Shown in pieces: positions 6,763 to 13,928 of a stretch of DNA of 15,599 nucleotides. This DNA is from Chloroflexota bacterium (GTDB taxonomy: Bacteria; Chloroflexota; Anaerolineae; Anaerolineales; Anaerolineaceae): contig JAJUJY010000102.1 in NCBI GenBank assembly GCA_029265085.1, forward strand, positions 1 through 15,599, in the 5' to 3' direction. The notes below the pieces were generated by a model. That model worked only from the letters and a program-made list of their open reading frames with translations. It had not been told where the DNA came from and did no database searches. Made by a program: the position numbers and the translations under genes. Each line of letters starts with the position of its first letter. Within the stretch, counting starts at the first letter, position 1.

Positions 6763-8982
6763 TCATTTTTCCCAATGAACCTTGATAGTTGTTCCATGCC
6801 CTGGCTCTGACAGAACCGAGAAATTCGCACCAATCCCTTCTGCCCGTTCCTGCATAATTTTTAGCCCAAAATGATCCGATGAGATCAAATTCGGGGTAAA
6901 GCCAATTCCATCATCTTCAAGGATTAAGTCAATTGTATCAGGCTCTTGGAATAGGTAAAGCGTCACTTTTTTTGCGCGCGAATGTTTTATGACATTATTT
7001 AATCCTTCTTGAGCAATCCGGTAAAAGGCTAGTTTTACATCTTCATCGATCGCAAAATTCCCTTGCACTACCAGATCAACAGAGGTTCGAGATTTACCAG
7101 AAACCGCCTCCGTTAATTGTTTCAATAAATTTCCTAAATTGAGTTCGCGCAATGAAGCAGGCCGCAATTCAAGAAGCAGCGTCCGCATTTCAGCCAACGC
7201 ACCTCTTGTCAATCCTCGGAGCTCCACCGTCCTTTTAGCTGCCTCTCCAGGGTTGATTTTCCACAACTCAGGCAATACTTCCGCAACCAAACTGGCCGAA
7301 AATAATGTCTGGGTGACTGCATCGTGCAACTCGCGGGCAAGGCGGGTTCTTTCAGCAACAACCGCTGCCTCTTCGGCTCTTTCATAAAGTCTTGCATTTT
7401 CCATAGCCACACCAACTTGCTGCCCAATCGCCCTTAAGAGAGCCACTTCTTCATCACTCCAATTCTTTGTTGTAAAACTACCCAAGAAAAAGAAGCCCAA
7501 AGTCTTATTTTTTGAAACAAGAGGTATGATCGCTATCTGGGTAATTCCCTCAATATCCAATCCTTTTTTGAAATCATTATCCGGAATATTGACCACATCG
7601 ATTAAAACAATTTTTGAGGTTTGGTCCGGATCCAATACGGTATTACTCACCAATGGGAAATACGTAATTTGGTCAACAAAATCCTTTCGCAAGCCACGGT
7701 AGGTCATTAAACTGCTGGTCTTTCGTCCAACATCAATACGAAAGGCTGCACCTACCTCCAGCGCAGTTTTTTCTAAGGTTTTTCCCAATGCATTATCAAG
7801 AATTTCTGATAAATCTAAAGATTGGCTGACAACTTCTGAAATTGCATTTAATGTAAGGAGTTCTTTGGTACGGTCTTCTACACGATTTTCCAATGTAGCA
7901 TATGATTCTTGCAATTTTGCAGACATTCGGTTAAATTGCTCGGCCAGCTCTTCTAATTCATCGTTCGTATTAACCTGGATTTTTTTACTGAAATCGCCAT
8001 TTGCAACCGCTTCAGATGCAGTAATGAGTTCCTGAATTGGATTGGTAACTCGTTGCAGACCTACTAGAACTACAATCACCGGCACCAATACCCCCAGCCC
8101 AATTAATAACAATAATAACCGCCGATACCCCAGGCTGGGTGCCATTAAGTCTTCCCATTGTTGCTGTTTTACAAACCTCCAATATCCTCCACTGGCGGCC
8201 ATTCCGGAAAAACTGATAATTTCGTTGGTCTGGCGGTCACGCACCCATCCATTAGGCTCCAGAGTATATAACCACGGGCTTGATTTGGTATAAGACTGGC
8301 TGATTTCTTCGGGGTGGGTAGAATAAATTATCCGCTGATGATTATCAACGATAAAATAATCCTCTTCAATTCCGACCGCATTAAATATTTGATTCATAGA
8401 AGAATCTTGATCGGATGTAATTTTCATTAATCCAACCATTGCCCCCATGAAATCACCTTGAGTTGTATGAATTCCAACCGCGATGCCAACAACGGGTTCT
8501 GGGAATAATTCGGTTGAGAGAATATCAGAGATTGCAGCCCGTCCAGGATTTTGTTGGACATAATCAAATAATGGATCTTGTGACCAATCCAAACCAATAA
8601 TTTTGGGATATTCACTCGTTGTTCGTACAACAATCCCATCGGTATCTAAAAACGCAATCCCTGAATCAAATAATGACAAATCAATATTCGCTGATAAGAT
8701 TCGATTGATCCGCTCGTTGAGCGTATCATCGCCTTCTGTTTCTACATTAAATAGGATTGAAATTAATGGCGGGTTGATCTGGTAAATAAGCGCACTCATT
8801 GCCTGTGAAGATTGAATCTGTACATACTCTTTTTCTTTGGATACAGATAATTCTTCGGTTACATTTTGATAAGAATAAAACGTAAACCAGGCAACTGCCA
8901 ATAAGATAATCACGGTTGGAATAAATGACCAACCGATAATTTTTAATTTTAAATTTCCAGAATACTTTCCTTTTAGCACCAT
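6763..8982 (-). CDS. Membrane sensor histidine kinase: extracytoplasmic sensor, HAMP, GAF, HisKA_3, HATPase
   Basis: A 739-residue NarX/DegS-class kinase. A first membrane helix (about 13-35) and a second (about 287-309) enclose a 250-residue extracytoplasmic domain resembling a double Cache/PDC sensor (IAFLDTDGIVVRTT near 109-122, and a second lobe YFIVDNHQRIIYST near 209-222). A HAMP domain (about 309-361), a coiled-coil stretch and a GAF domain (about 380-532) follow. The HisKA_3 phosphoacceptor is His553 in RTRLARELHDAVTQ. The ATP-binding domain has the N box at AQEGLNNVIKHS (656-667), the G1 box DDGIGF (690-695) and a glycine-rich HFGLKIMQERAEGIG. All key residues are intact. AAGGAG lies three bases before the ATG, rather close. 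It is cotranscribed with the response regulator downstream and probably the ParB-fold gene 30 bp upstream. The ligand is unknown. Confidence 0.96.
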   Translation of the reverse strand: MVLKGKYSGNLKLKIIGWSFIPTVIILLAVAWFTFYSYQNVTEELSVSKEKEYVQIQSSQAMSALIYQINPPLISILFNVETEGDDTLNERINRILSANIDLSLFDSGIAFLDTDGIVVRTTSEYPKIIGLDWSQDPLFDYVQQNPGRAAISDILSTELFPEPVVGIAVGIHTTQGDFMGAMVGLMKITSDQDSSMNQIFNAVGIEEDYFIVDNHQRIIYSTHPEEISQSYTKSSPWLYTLEPNGWVRDRQTNEIISFSGMAASGGYWRFVKQQQWEDLMAPSLGYRRLLLLLIGLGVLVPVIVVLVGLQRVTNPIQELITASEAVANGDFSKKIQVNTNDELEELAEQFNRMSAKLQESYATLENRVEDRTKELLTLNAISEVVSQSLDLSEILDNALGKTLEKTALEVGAAFRIDVGRKTSSLMTYRGLRKDFVDQITYFPLVSNTVLDPDQTSKIVLIDVVNIPDNDFKKGLDIEGITQIAIIPLVSKNKTLGFFFLGSFTTKNWSDEEVALLRAIGQQVGVAMENARLYERAEEAAVVAERTRLARELHDAVTQTLFSASLVAEVLPELWKINPGEAAKRTVELRGLTRGALAEMRTLLLELRPASLRELNLGNLLKQLTEAVSGKSRTSVDLVVQGNFAIDEDVKLAFYRIAQEGLNNVIKHSRAKKVTLYLFQEPDTIDLILEDDGIGFTPNLISSDHFGLKIMQERAEGIGANFSVLSEPGHGTTIKVHWEK

Positions 8983-9012
8983 TTTCTCCTTAAGAATAAG
9001 TATATAACACCA

Positions 9013-9579
9013 TTAAATTACCGGCACCTCTTGTTTTGATTGGATCTGTATTGCGGATTGATCCAAAGGAATGACCCGCTCGCCAAAATTCCAAACTTTC
9101 ACTTCTGCATCGATAAATCGATAACCTAACATTTTTGCCGTAGAAATCCTATGATGTCCGTCAATAATATAATATGCTCCCCGGATTTCCATTAATGATA
9201 CAGCCGGCACAAAAATACCTGATAAAAAGAGAACAGCAATATTCACCCAGCGCTGGCGCATGTTTTCGCGCAAAGGGTAAAAAGAGCGGTCAAAATCACT
9301 ACATCTTCCGTAACTACCAACAATGTCGTCAATCTTTACGGTTATACCTCCTCTATCAAAACAATTCTGAGTAGAACATGCGCCAAGAACTTGTTGGATA
9401 TCCATTAAGTCCAATGATTTTCCGGCCAATTTTGCTAACCATCTGCGCAATGATCCTTTTATGAATCCCTTATCAAACAAACTGATCGCAAATTTAAGGT
9501 GATCAGTTTGTCTTGGAGTTCGACCATGAAATCTATATTCAAAGTCTAGATAGTTCGGGTTAGGCTGCAAATCTAACAT
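9013..9579 (-). CDS. Stand-alone ParB/sulfiredoxin-fold domain protein
   Basis: A 188-residue soluble protein. Residues about 82-118 (DDIVGSYGRCSDFDRSFYPL, then RQRWVNI) and 123-160 (the strand VSLMEIRGAYYI, then DGHHRISTAKMLGY at 140-153, then IDAEV) match the layout of the ParB-like nuclease/sulfiredoxin superfamily, where DGxHR is the signature. The N-terminal 80 residues are less conserved and rich in basic residues. There is no ParB central helix-turn-helix and no ParA neighbour, so chromosome partitioning is not implied. Superfamily members act as CTPases, nucleases, kinases or sulfiredoxins; which applies here is unknown. It is the first gene of a likely operon with the kinase (30-bp gap) and response regulator, which is an unusual association. 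The ATG at 9579 has only a poor ribosome site. An 11-bp inverted repeat lies inside its 5' coding region. Confidence 0.8.
   Translation of the reverse strand: MLDLQPNPNYLDFEYRFHGRTPRQTDHLKFAISLFDKGFIKGSLRRWLAKLAGKSLDLMDIQQVLGACSTQNCFDRGGITVKIDDIVGSYGRCSDFDRSFYPLRENMRQRWVNIAVLFLSGIFVPAVSLMEIRGAYYIIDGHHRISTAKMLGYRFIDAEVKVWNFGERVIPLDQSAIQIQSKQEVPVI
9477..9511. repeat. 11-bp perfect inverted repeat inside the ParB-fold gene
   Basis: ACAAACTGATC (9477-9487) and GATCAGTTTGT (9501-9511) are exact reverse complements with a 13-bp spacer, about codons 23-35 of the ParB-fold gene. A stem this long within coding sequence is uncommon by chance. It could be an mRNA hairpin early in the message or a binding site for the gene's own product or another regulator. 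There is no U-tract on either strand. Confidence 0.6.
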
Positions 9580-9753
9580 AGGTATTCCAAATTTCCTTTA
9601 ACCTATAATAAGTAAATCTATTTGAAATCCTCCCCAACACATCTCTAGCTTTTATTTAGCCAGTTGGATAGTTCTCTTATATCTCTCAGGGCAGGAATTG
9701 TATTGCAATCAAGTATCAATATCCGAATTCATATCATTTTTATGTCAATCACC
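9580..9753. other. AT-rich intergenic stretch with no recognised gene
   Basis: About 174 bp upstream of the ParB-fold gene, low in GC (about 32 percent over 9601-9660). It must hold the minus-strand promoter of the ParB-fold/kinase/regulator operon, but no -35/-10 pair is clear enough to place. No coding frame or RNA is recognisable. Confidence 0.6.
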
Positions 9754-9781
9754 TTGCAATCTACCCTAATGCAGTTATAAT
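9754..9781 (+). promoter_or_regulatory. Strong sigma70-type promoter upstream of the structured region and SET gene
   Basis: TTGCAA (9754-9759) is followed after 16 bp by a consensus TATAAT (9776-9781). Transcription would begin near 9788 and enter the GC-rich, hairpin-dense region, about 410 nt ahead of the SET-domain start codon. It may drive a long leader for that gene or an independent small RNA. Confidence 0.6.
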
Positions 9782-9787
9782 ATGATA

Positions 9788-10161
9788 AATATGCCCGGCT
9801 GTTGGCTATCAAGCCTAAGATGACTTGTATGCCTCATCCGTAGTTGCCCTGGCAAGGCATGCGTCTGTCCGTTACGCACCTTAAAATGCTGTAGCGAATT
9901 GCCCCCCCAAAAGACTTTTGTCCTTGGCGGGGGAAACTCTTGGTGCCGTGAGCGACCTTGTAACACGCTTTCTGGTGCCAATTTTTTTGCCTAAACACTG
10001 CAACATCCTCGACAAACCAGCATTCACCTGGCGCGTCCAGGCAAAGGGCCGTCGTTATGGCGTGTATTCAGAGGGCAGAAGTTTTTCTGCCCTGTTTGGA
10101 CAGGCTCATGGTGAATAACCATGGCAATTCAAACCAAGACCGGGCACTTTTCCGGCGTGGT
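9788..10161 (+). other. GC-rich, hairpin-dense region without a clear gene; possible structured RNA or mobile-element remnant
   Basis: GC jumps from about 32 percent (9601-9660) to 50-60 percent over most of 9841-10080. Several short inverted repeats follow each other: TTGCC/GGCAA near 9844-9855 nested in ATGCC/GGCAT, TGCGT/ACGCA (9860-9878), CAAAA/TTTTG within flanking C and G runs (about 9902-9932), CCTGG/CCAGG (10027-10041), AGGGCAGAA/TTCTGCCCT (10072-10093) and CATGGT/ACCATG (10107-10123). A T7 run at 9982-9988 could end a transcript of about 200 nt begun at the promoter. One plus frame is open from 9885 to the stop at 10116-10118 (about 77 residues) but has no ribosome site and matches nothing I recognise; a minus frame at 9775-9981 is equally unconvincing. 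No match to 6S, tmRNA, RNase P, SRP RNA or a known riboswitch was seen. Confidence 0.45.
10138..10161. repeat. Left arm of partial inverted repeat flanking the SET gene
   Basis: GACCGGGC (10138-10145), then 11 bases, then GTGGT (10157-10161). The two blocks, joined, equal the 13-bp reverse complement of the right arm at 10770-10782. The inserted bases ACTTTTCCGGC end in a second CCGG-C, as if from a short duplication. Confidence 0.4.
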
Positions 10162-10197
10162 AATAACTGAAATTTTAATATTTAATTTAGGAGAGAA

Positions 10198-10770
10198 ATG
10201 GAGACTTATCCTTTTTCCTATTGCTCCCCCAAATTAGAGCTGCGCCCTTGCCCTGAAAAGGGTGGCTTTGGGTTATATGCTTGCGAGCCAATTAAAGCAG
10301 GTGAATTATTGGCTATGTGGGGTGGACAGGTCGTTACCGAGGAAAACCTGGCGCACTTCCCCATCGAGCGCCAAACTCATGGGATTCAGATTGAAGAAGA
10401 ACTGTATTTGCTTCCACTCACCCATGGAGAACCTGGGGATTATTTCAACCATTCTTGCAACCCCAACGCTGGTTTGAATTCTCCAATTTCTTTGGTAGCA
10501 ATGCGTGAAATTCAATCGGACGAAGAGGTTTGCTTTGACTACGCCATGAGCGATTCAAGCGATTACGATGTGTTCGAGTGCCAGTGTGGTGCATCAAATT
10601 GTCGCGGCACCATCACAGGCAATGATTGGCGAAAACCCGAATTACAGGAACGTTATTTCGGATTTTTCTCTCCGTATTTACAGCGCCGTATCGAACAGAT
10701 TCTCAAAGTTGCCGAAAAAAGTAACGGCAAAAAACATCTGGTTGACCTTGCCAATACCAAAGCAAAGTAA
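10198..10770 (+). CDS. SET-domain protein (putative SAM-dependent lysine methyltransferase)
   Basis: A 190-residue cytoplasmic protein consisting of little more than a SET domain. It shows the N-terminal glycine motif GGFGLYA (22-28), the knot motifs DYFNHSCNPNAGL (81-93, with NHSC) and VCFDYAM (111-117, with the catalytic-site Tyr115), and a post-SET-like zinc motif CQCGASNCRG (Cys128, Cys130, Cys135, likely with Cys87 of NHSC). These residues bind SAM and the target lysine in the family, so activity is plausible. The protein substrate is unknown. The ATG follows a good AGGAG site 4 nt away. It is a lone rightward gene with a terminator 53 bp downstream. It is flanked by partial inverted repeats and preceded by a structured region, so horizontal acquisition is possible. 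SET genes are patchily distributed in bacteria. The C-terminal 35 residues are basic and helical. Confidence 0.93.
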   Translation: METYPFSYCSPKLELRPCPEKGGFGLYACEPIKAGELLAMWGGQVVTEENLAHFPIERQTHGIQIEEELYLLPLTHGEPGDYFNHSCNPNAGLNSPISLVAMREIQSDEEVCFDYAMSDSSDYDVFECQCGASNCRGTITGNDWRKPELQERYFGFFSPYLQRRIEQILKVAEKSNGKKHLVDLANTKAK

Positions 10771-10783
10771 CCACGCCCGGTCC
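10770..10783. repeat. Right arm of partial inverted repeat flanking the SET gene
   Basis: ACCACGCCCGGTCC begins at the last base of the SET stop codon. Its reverse complement, GGACCGGGCGTGGT, matches the two blocks of the left arm (GACCGGGC and GTGGT at 10138-10161) once the 11 intervening bases there are ignored. Confidence 0.4.
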
Positions 10784-10822
10784 TTTATGGGGTAACTTTT
10801 CCATAATTGACTTTCCATAACG

Positions 10823-10859
10823 AACCAGTCAGGATGATATAATCCGGACTGGTTTTTTT
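10823..10859 (+). terminator. Intrinsic terminator of the SET gene
   Basis: AACCAGTC (10823-10830) pairs with GACTGGTT (10847-10854). After one mismatch the stem continues with GGAT/ATCC around a short loop. Seven T follow (10853-10859). It isolates the SET gene from the downstream operon. Confidence 0.9.
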
Positions 10860-10946
10860 CCATTAACCCACCCATTTGGCCAGGTTTCACCTGTAATTTA
10901 AGGTAGTTTGGCTGTGAACAAAAAGGATACAATGTATAGAGGTGAC

Positions 10947-11738
10947 ATGCAAAAAACAATCTCTCTCTTAACGGATTTTGGACAACTTGATGGTTTTACC
11001 GGGGTTATGAAAGGGGTAATCTGGTCTATTAATCCCTCGGTAAATATAGCAGACCTTACCCACCTGATTCCTCCCCAAAACATCTTACAGGGAGCTCTTG
11101 TTCTTGGGCAATCCTATAACTACTTTCCAGCGGGTTCAGTTCATATAGCAGTGGTAGATCCTGGGGTGGGAACGAAACGGCGGCCAATTGCAGCCCAACT
11201 TGGCAGCCATTACTTTGTAGCCCCAGATAATGGTTTGCTCACAATTCCGCTTGAGAATGCCCGCGCAAAGGGTCAACAGATTGTGGTTGTTGAATTAACG
11301 AACCCGGATTACTGGCTTCCCAACCCCAGCCGGTCATTTCACGGGCGTGATATTTTTGCTCCGGTTGCCGCCCACATTACCTCAGGGGTGGAATTATCCC
11401 AATTAGGGACTCCAATTAATGATCCAGTTACGTTACAAATTCCAAAACCCCAACAAACTCGACATGGTTGGACAGCCCCCGTAATCATGATCGATGCCTT
11501 TGGAAACCTGATCACCAGCTTAACTCCAGATTTCATCCAGGGTCAGCAAGTCCGTGAGATTCGCTTTGGCTTTGAACATATCTCGCAAATTTCAACCACC
11601 TTTGGTGATGCGGTTTCAGGGCAGATCATTGCCATGTTTGACAGTTCTGACCGGTTAAGCATTTGTTCGGTTAATGGCAATGCCGCCATCGCTTTAGATG
11701 CCCAAATTGGAGATCTCATTGAAATTGTTTTAAATTAA
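10947..11738 (+). CDS. DUF62-family S-adenosyl-L-methionine hydrolase (adenosine-forming)
   Basis: A 263-residue cytoplasmic enzyme of the family that contains SAM hydroxide adenosyltransferases, fluorinase and chlorinase. The diagnostic Asp-Arg-His triad is present: Asp71 and Arg78 in VVDPGVGTKRRPIA and His132 in SFHGRDIFAPVAAH. LLTDFG at 7-12 and VMIDAFGNLITS near 180-191 also fit. Most members convert SAM and water to adenosine and L-methionine. Halogenases lack this exact triad, so a hydrolase is the better reading. ATG 10947 (AGAGGTG just upstream) places the family N-terminus correctly; ATG 10932 (AAGGA upstream) would add five residues. It is the first gene of a four-gene operon, 19 bp before the MoxR gene. 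A methyl-donor-degrading enzyme next to a MoxR system is odd. Confidence 0.94.
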   Translation: MQKTISLLTDFGQLDGFTGVMKGVIWSINPSVNIADLTHLIPPQNILQGALVLGQSYNYFPAGSVHIAVVDPGVGTKRRPIAAQLGSHYFVAPDNGLLTIPLENARAKGQQIVVVELTNPDYWLPNPSRSFHGRDIFAPVAAHITSGVELSQLGTPINDPVTLQIPKPQQTRHGWTAPVIMIDAFGNLITSLTPDFIQGQQVREIRFGFEHISQISTTFGDAVSGQIIAMFDSSDRLSICSVNGNAAIALDAQIGDLIEIVLN

Positions 11739-11757
11739 TTTTTTCAAGGAGCCTGTC

Positions 11758-12693
11758 TTGATCGAGCAAACCACCCAAAAAATCATCCAAAATGTTCAAA
11801 AAGTCATCGTTGGAAAAGATGATGTAATTAAACTTCTGGTTGTGGCTGTTTTATGCGAAGGACATGTTCTCCTGGAAGATGTCCCTGGTACGGGAAAAAC
11901 CACATTAGCTCGGGCATTGTCGGCTTCACTTGGCTGTTCATTTCGGCGCATTCAATTTACACCGGATTTGCTTCCTTCCGATGTGACCGGCCTATCCTGG
12001 TTTAACCAAAAGAAACAAGAATTTGAATTTCGTCCCGGCCCCATTATGACGCAAGTTGTTCTTGCCGATGAAATCAACCGGGCTACCCCGCGTACCCAAT
12101 CTGCTTTATTAGAAGCAATGCAAGAAAGACAGATAACTGGCGATGGTGTAACTCGACTGCTTCCCCGTCCCTTCCTGGTATTGGCAACCCAAAACCCAGT
12201 GGAATTGGAGGGAACATTCCCGCTGCCAGAAGCTCAAATTGACCGTTTCTTGCTCAAGGTGAACATCGGTTATCCTACTCAACAGGAAGAAAATGATATC
12301 CTGGAGCGATTTCGCGCATCAGACCCGCTGCCTGACCTGACTCAAGTCACCTCCTCCGATGAAATTAAACAGCTTCAGGAAGTGCGCAAACAAATAAAAG
12401 TGGAAGCAAGTGTCCGTGATTATGCTGTTCGCGTTGCACGGGCTACCCGCAACAATCATGAAATTCAATTAGGGGCATCACCTCGAGCATCCCTTGCACT
12501 GTACCAATCTGCACAGGCATGGGCGGCCATTCACGGAAGAGATTTTGTGCTTCCGGATGATATTAAAGCGATGGCACCGTACGTGTTTGCCCACCGTTTA
12601 ATGATCGCCCCCCAGGCACAACTCCGCGGCAGGTCTGCCAATGAACTGATCGCAGATATCGTTGCGGCAGTTCCTGTTCCTGTCGAAGAATAA
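11758..12693 (+). CDS. MoxR-family AAA+ ATPase
   Basis: A 311-residue cytoplasmic chaperone-like ATPase. Walker A is EDVPGTGKTTLA at 40-51, Walker B is VVLADEINRA at 100-109, sensor 1 is at ATQNP (143-147), and the arginine-finger region is PEAQIDRFLLKV (157-168). The C-terminal helical lid (about 205-305) contains GASPRASLAL. All ATPase residues are intact and the length is typical. It starts at TTG 11758, preceded by AAGGAG with 7-nt spacing. MoxR proteins usually act with a VWA or DUF58 partner, encoded here 23 bp downstream, in maturation or assembly of other proteins or the cell envelope. The client here is unknown. Confidence 0.96.
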   Translation: MIEQTTQKIIQNVQKVIVGKDDVIKLLVVAVLCEGHVLLEDVPGTGKTTLARALSASLGCSFRRIQFTPDLLPSDVTGLSWFNQKKQEFEFRPGPIMTQVVLADEINRATPRTQSALLEAMQERQITGDGVTRLLPRPFLVLATQNPVELEGTFPLPEAQIDRFLLKVNIGYPTQQEENDILERFRASDPLPDLTQVTSSDEIKQLQEVRKQIKVEASVRDYAVRVARATRNNHEIQLGASPRASLALYQSAQAWAAIHGRDFVLPDDIKAMAPYVFAHRLMIAPQAQLRGRSANELIADIVAAVPVPVEE

Positions 12694-12716
12694 TATCAGG
12701 GAGTGCGAGCCCTCCA

Positions 12717-13928
12717 ATGATGACTTTAGACCGTTGGTTTCCCTTCCTTATATTGGTCGCTGCCATTGGGGCTATCATCGGTTTACCGTGGCTGGTGTTT
12801 TTTACTATTGCCGTCAGCCTGATCGTTTTGATTACTCATTTTTGGAGACAAAACGCCTTAAAAAATATTCACTATTGGCGGCAGTGGAAATACAAACGAG
12901 GTTTTCCAGGGGAAATCACCCAGGTAAAAATTCATATTGATAACCAAAAATGGTTACCACTGTCCTGGCTGCGCACACTGGACCATTGGCCTGTTCATGT
13001 TGCCCCAGAAGAAAAAGATAATTTAGCTCCATCGCACATTCGTGATGAAACTCTACTGGTTTCATCATTAAGTATGCGTTGGTTTCAAAGAGTCACTCGC
13101 GATTATCAGGTCAAATTTCAAGAACGAGGAGTATATCGAATTGGGCCTGTCAGGATGGAATCTGGGGACGTTTTCGGTATGTTCGAGACCTCCAAAGAAA
13201 TCGAGCAATTTGATGATTTAGTCGTATTTCCAGAACTCATCCCGTTTTCCCACCTCCTTCTCCCCGCCGAAAATCCATTTGGTGATCGCAGTGCCCGCCG
13301 CAGGTTGTTTGAGGACCCCAACATCACAATTGGTGTGCGTGGTTATCACCCTGAAGATGATTTTCGCCGCATTCACTGGAATGCAACAGCCAGAACGAAT
13401 GATTTACAAGTAAAAGTCTTTCAGCCTGTATCATCCAAAATCATGGTGGTCTGCTTAAATGTTGCCACCATGGAATATTCTTGGTTGGGCACATCACCGG
13501 AAGCCTTGGAATACCTGGTGAAGATAGGAGCTACGCTTTGTTACCAGGGAATTCAAGACGGATATGCCGTTGGATTAGTCTCAAATGGCGTTCTGGCACA
13601 TTCTGACCAACCCTTCCGGATCAATCCGGGTCGGACACAGGACCACCTGGCCGTTTTATTACAATCCCTGGCGGGAGTAACTCCTTTTACCACCATTCCC
13701 TTTGAAAATTATTTATTGAAAGCAGTGCCGCAAACCCCAATAGGTGCAACCCTGGTAATCGTTTCCTCGATTGTGACTCCTTCACTGTTAGAATCCTTAC
13801 TTTTATTAAAAAAATACCGCCCTCATATTACATTTATTTCAACCGCTTCCGAACCACCATTAACGGTTCCAGGAGTTCAGACGATTCATCTACCAATTTC
13901 CCAATTTACAGGGGTTGGTAAATCATGA
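12717..13928 (+). CDS. DUF58 domain-containing protein (MoxR partner)
   Basis: A 403-residue protein. The N-terminus carries two closely spaced membrane helices (about 7-41). The extended middle domain has the usual ERGVYRIGPVRM and DVFGMF (136-156). The DUF58 signature RGYHPEDDFRRIHWNATAR lies at 208-226. The following strand, where VWA-like domains carry a DxSxS metal site, reads IMVVCLNVATM (242-252), so the site is not canonical. The start is ATG 12717 or 12720. The only ribosome-site-like GGAG (12700-12703) is 13 nt away and could pair with CTCC (12712-12715), hiding it. The stop overlaps the start of the next gene by 4 bp (ATGA), indicating translational coupling. It is expected to sit in the membrane with its large domain in the cytoplasm, working with MoxR. 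Confidence 0.93.
   Translation: MMTLDRWFPFLILVAAIGAIIGLPWLVFFTIAVSLIVLITHFWRQNALKNIHYWRQWKYKRGFPGEITQVKIHIDNQKWLPLSWLRTLDHWPVHVAPEEKDNLAPSHIRDETLLVSSLSMRWFQRVTRDYQVKFQERGVYRIGPVRMESGDVFGMFETSKEIEQFDDLVVFPELIPFSHLLLPAENPFGDRSARRRLFEDPNITIGVRGYHPEDDFRRIHWNATARTNDLQVKVFQPVSSKIMVVCLNVATMEYSWLGTSPEALEYLVKIGATLCYQGIQDGYAVGLVSNGVLAHSDQPFRINPGRTQDHLAVLLQSLAGVTPFTTIPFENYLLKAVPQTPIGATLVIVSSIVTPSLLESLLLLKKYRPHITFISTASEPPLTVPGVQTIHLPISQFTGVGKS

Noticed and set aside
9775..9981. Minus-strand open frame of 68 residues over the same region
   Set aside because: No ribosome site or recognisable motif, low-complexity Gln/Arg/His/Pro composition, and it overlaps the promoter and hairpins.
9788..9990. 6S RNA, tmRNA, RNase P RNA, or a SAM or cobalamin riboswitch
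   Set aside because: The 5' and 3' ends do not pair into a long rod, there is no CCA/tRNA-like end, and no P4 or riboswitch core consensus was found; GGGGGAAA...GGTG is only a superficial cobalamin-like match.
10072..10093. Terminator hairpin before the SET gene
   Set aside because: The 9-bp stem is perfect but no T-run follows on the plus strand and none on the minus strand, so it is treated as a structural element only.
9918..10118. Plus-strand open frame of about 66 residues in the GC-rich region
   Set aside because: It starts at TTG with no ribosome site and resembles no family I know; the same DNA is open on the minus strand too. It is kept only as part of the unexplained region.
10138..10783. 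Integron attC sites or insertion-sequence ends around the SET gene
   Set aside because: There are no attC core consensus boxes, no integrase or transposase, and no target-site duplication visible.
10799..10821. Near-direct repeat TTTCCATAA between the SET gene and its terminator
   Set aside because: It is too short and AT-rich to mean anything without comparative data.
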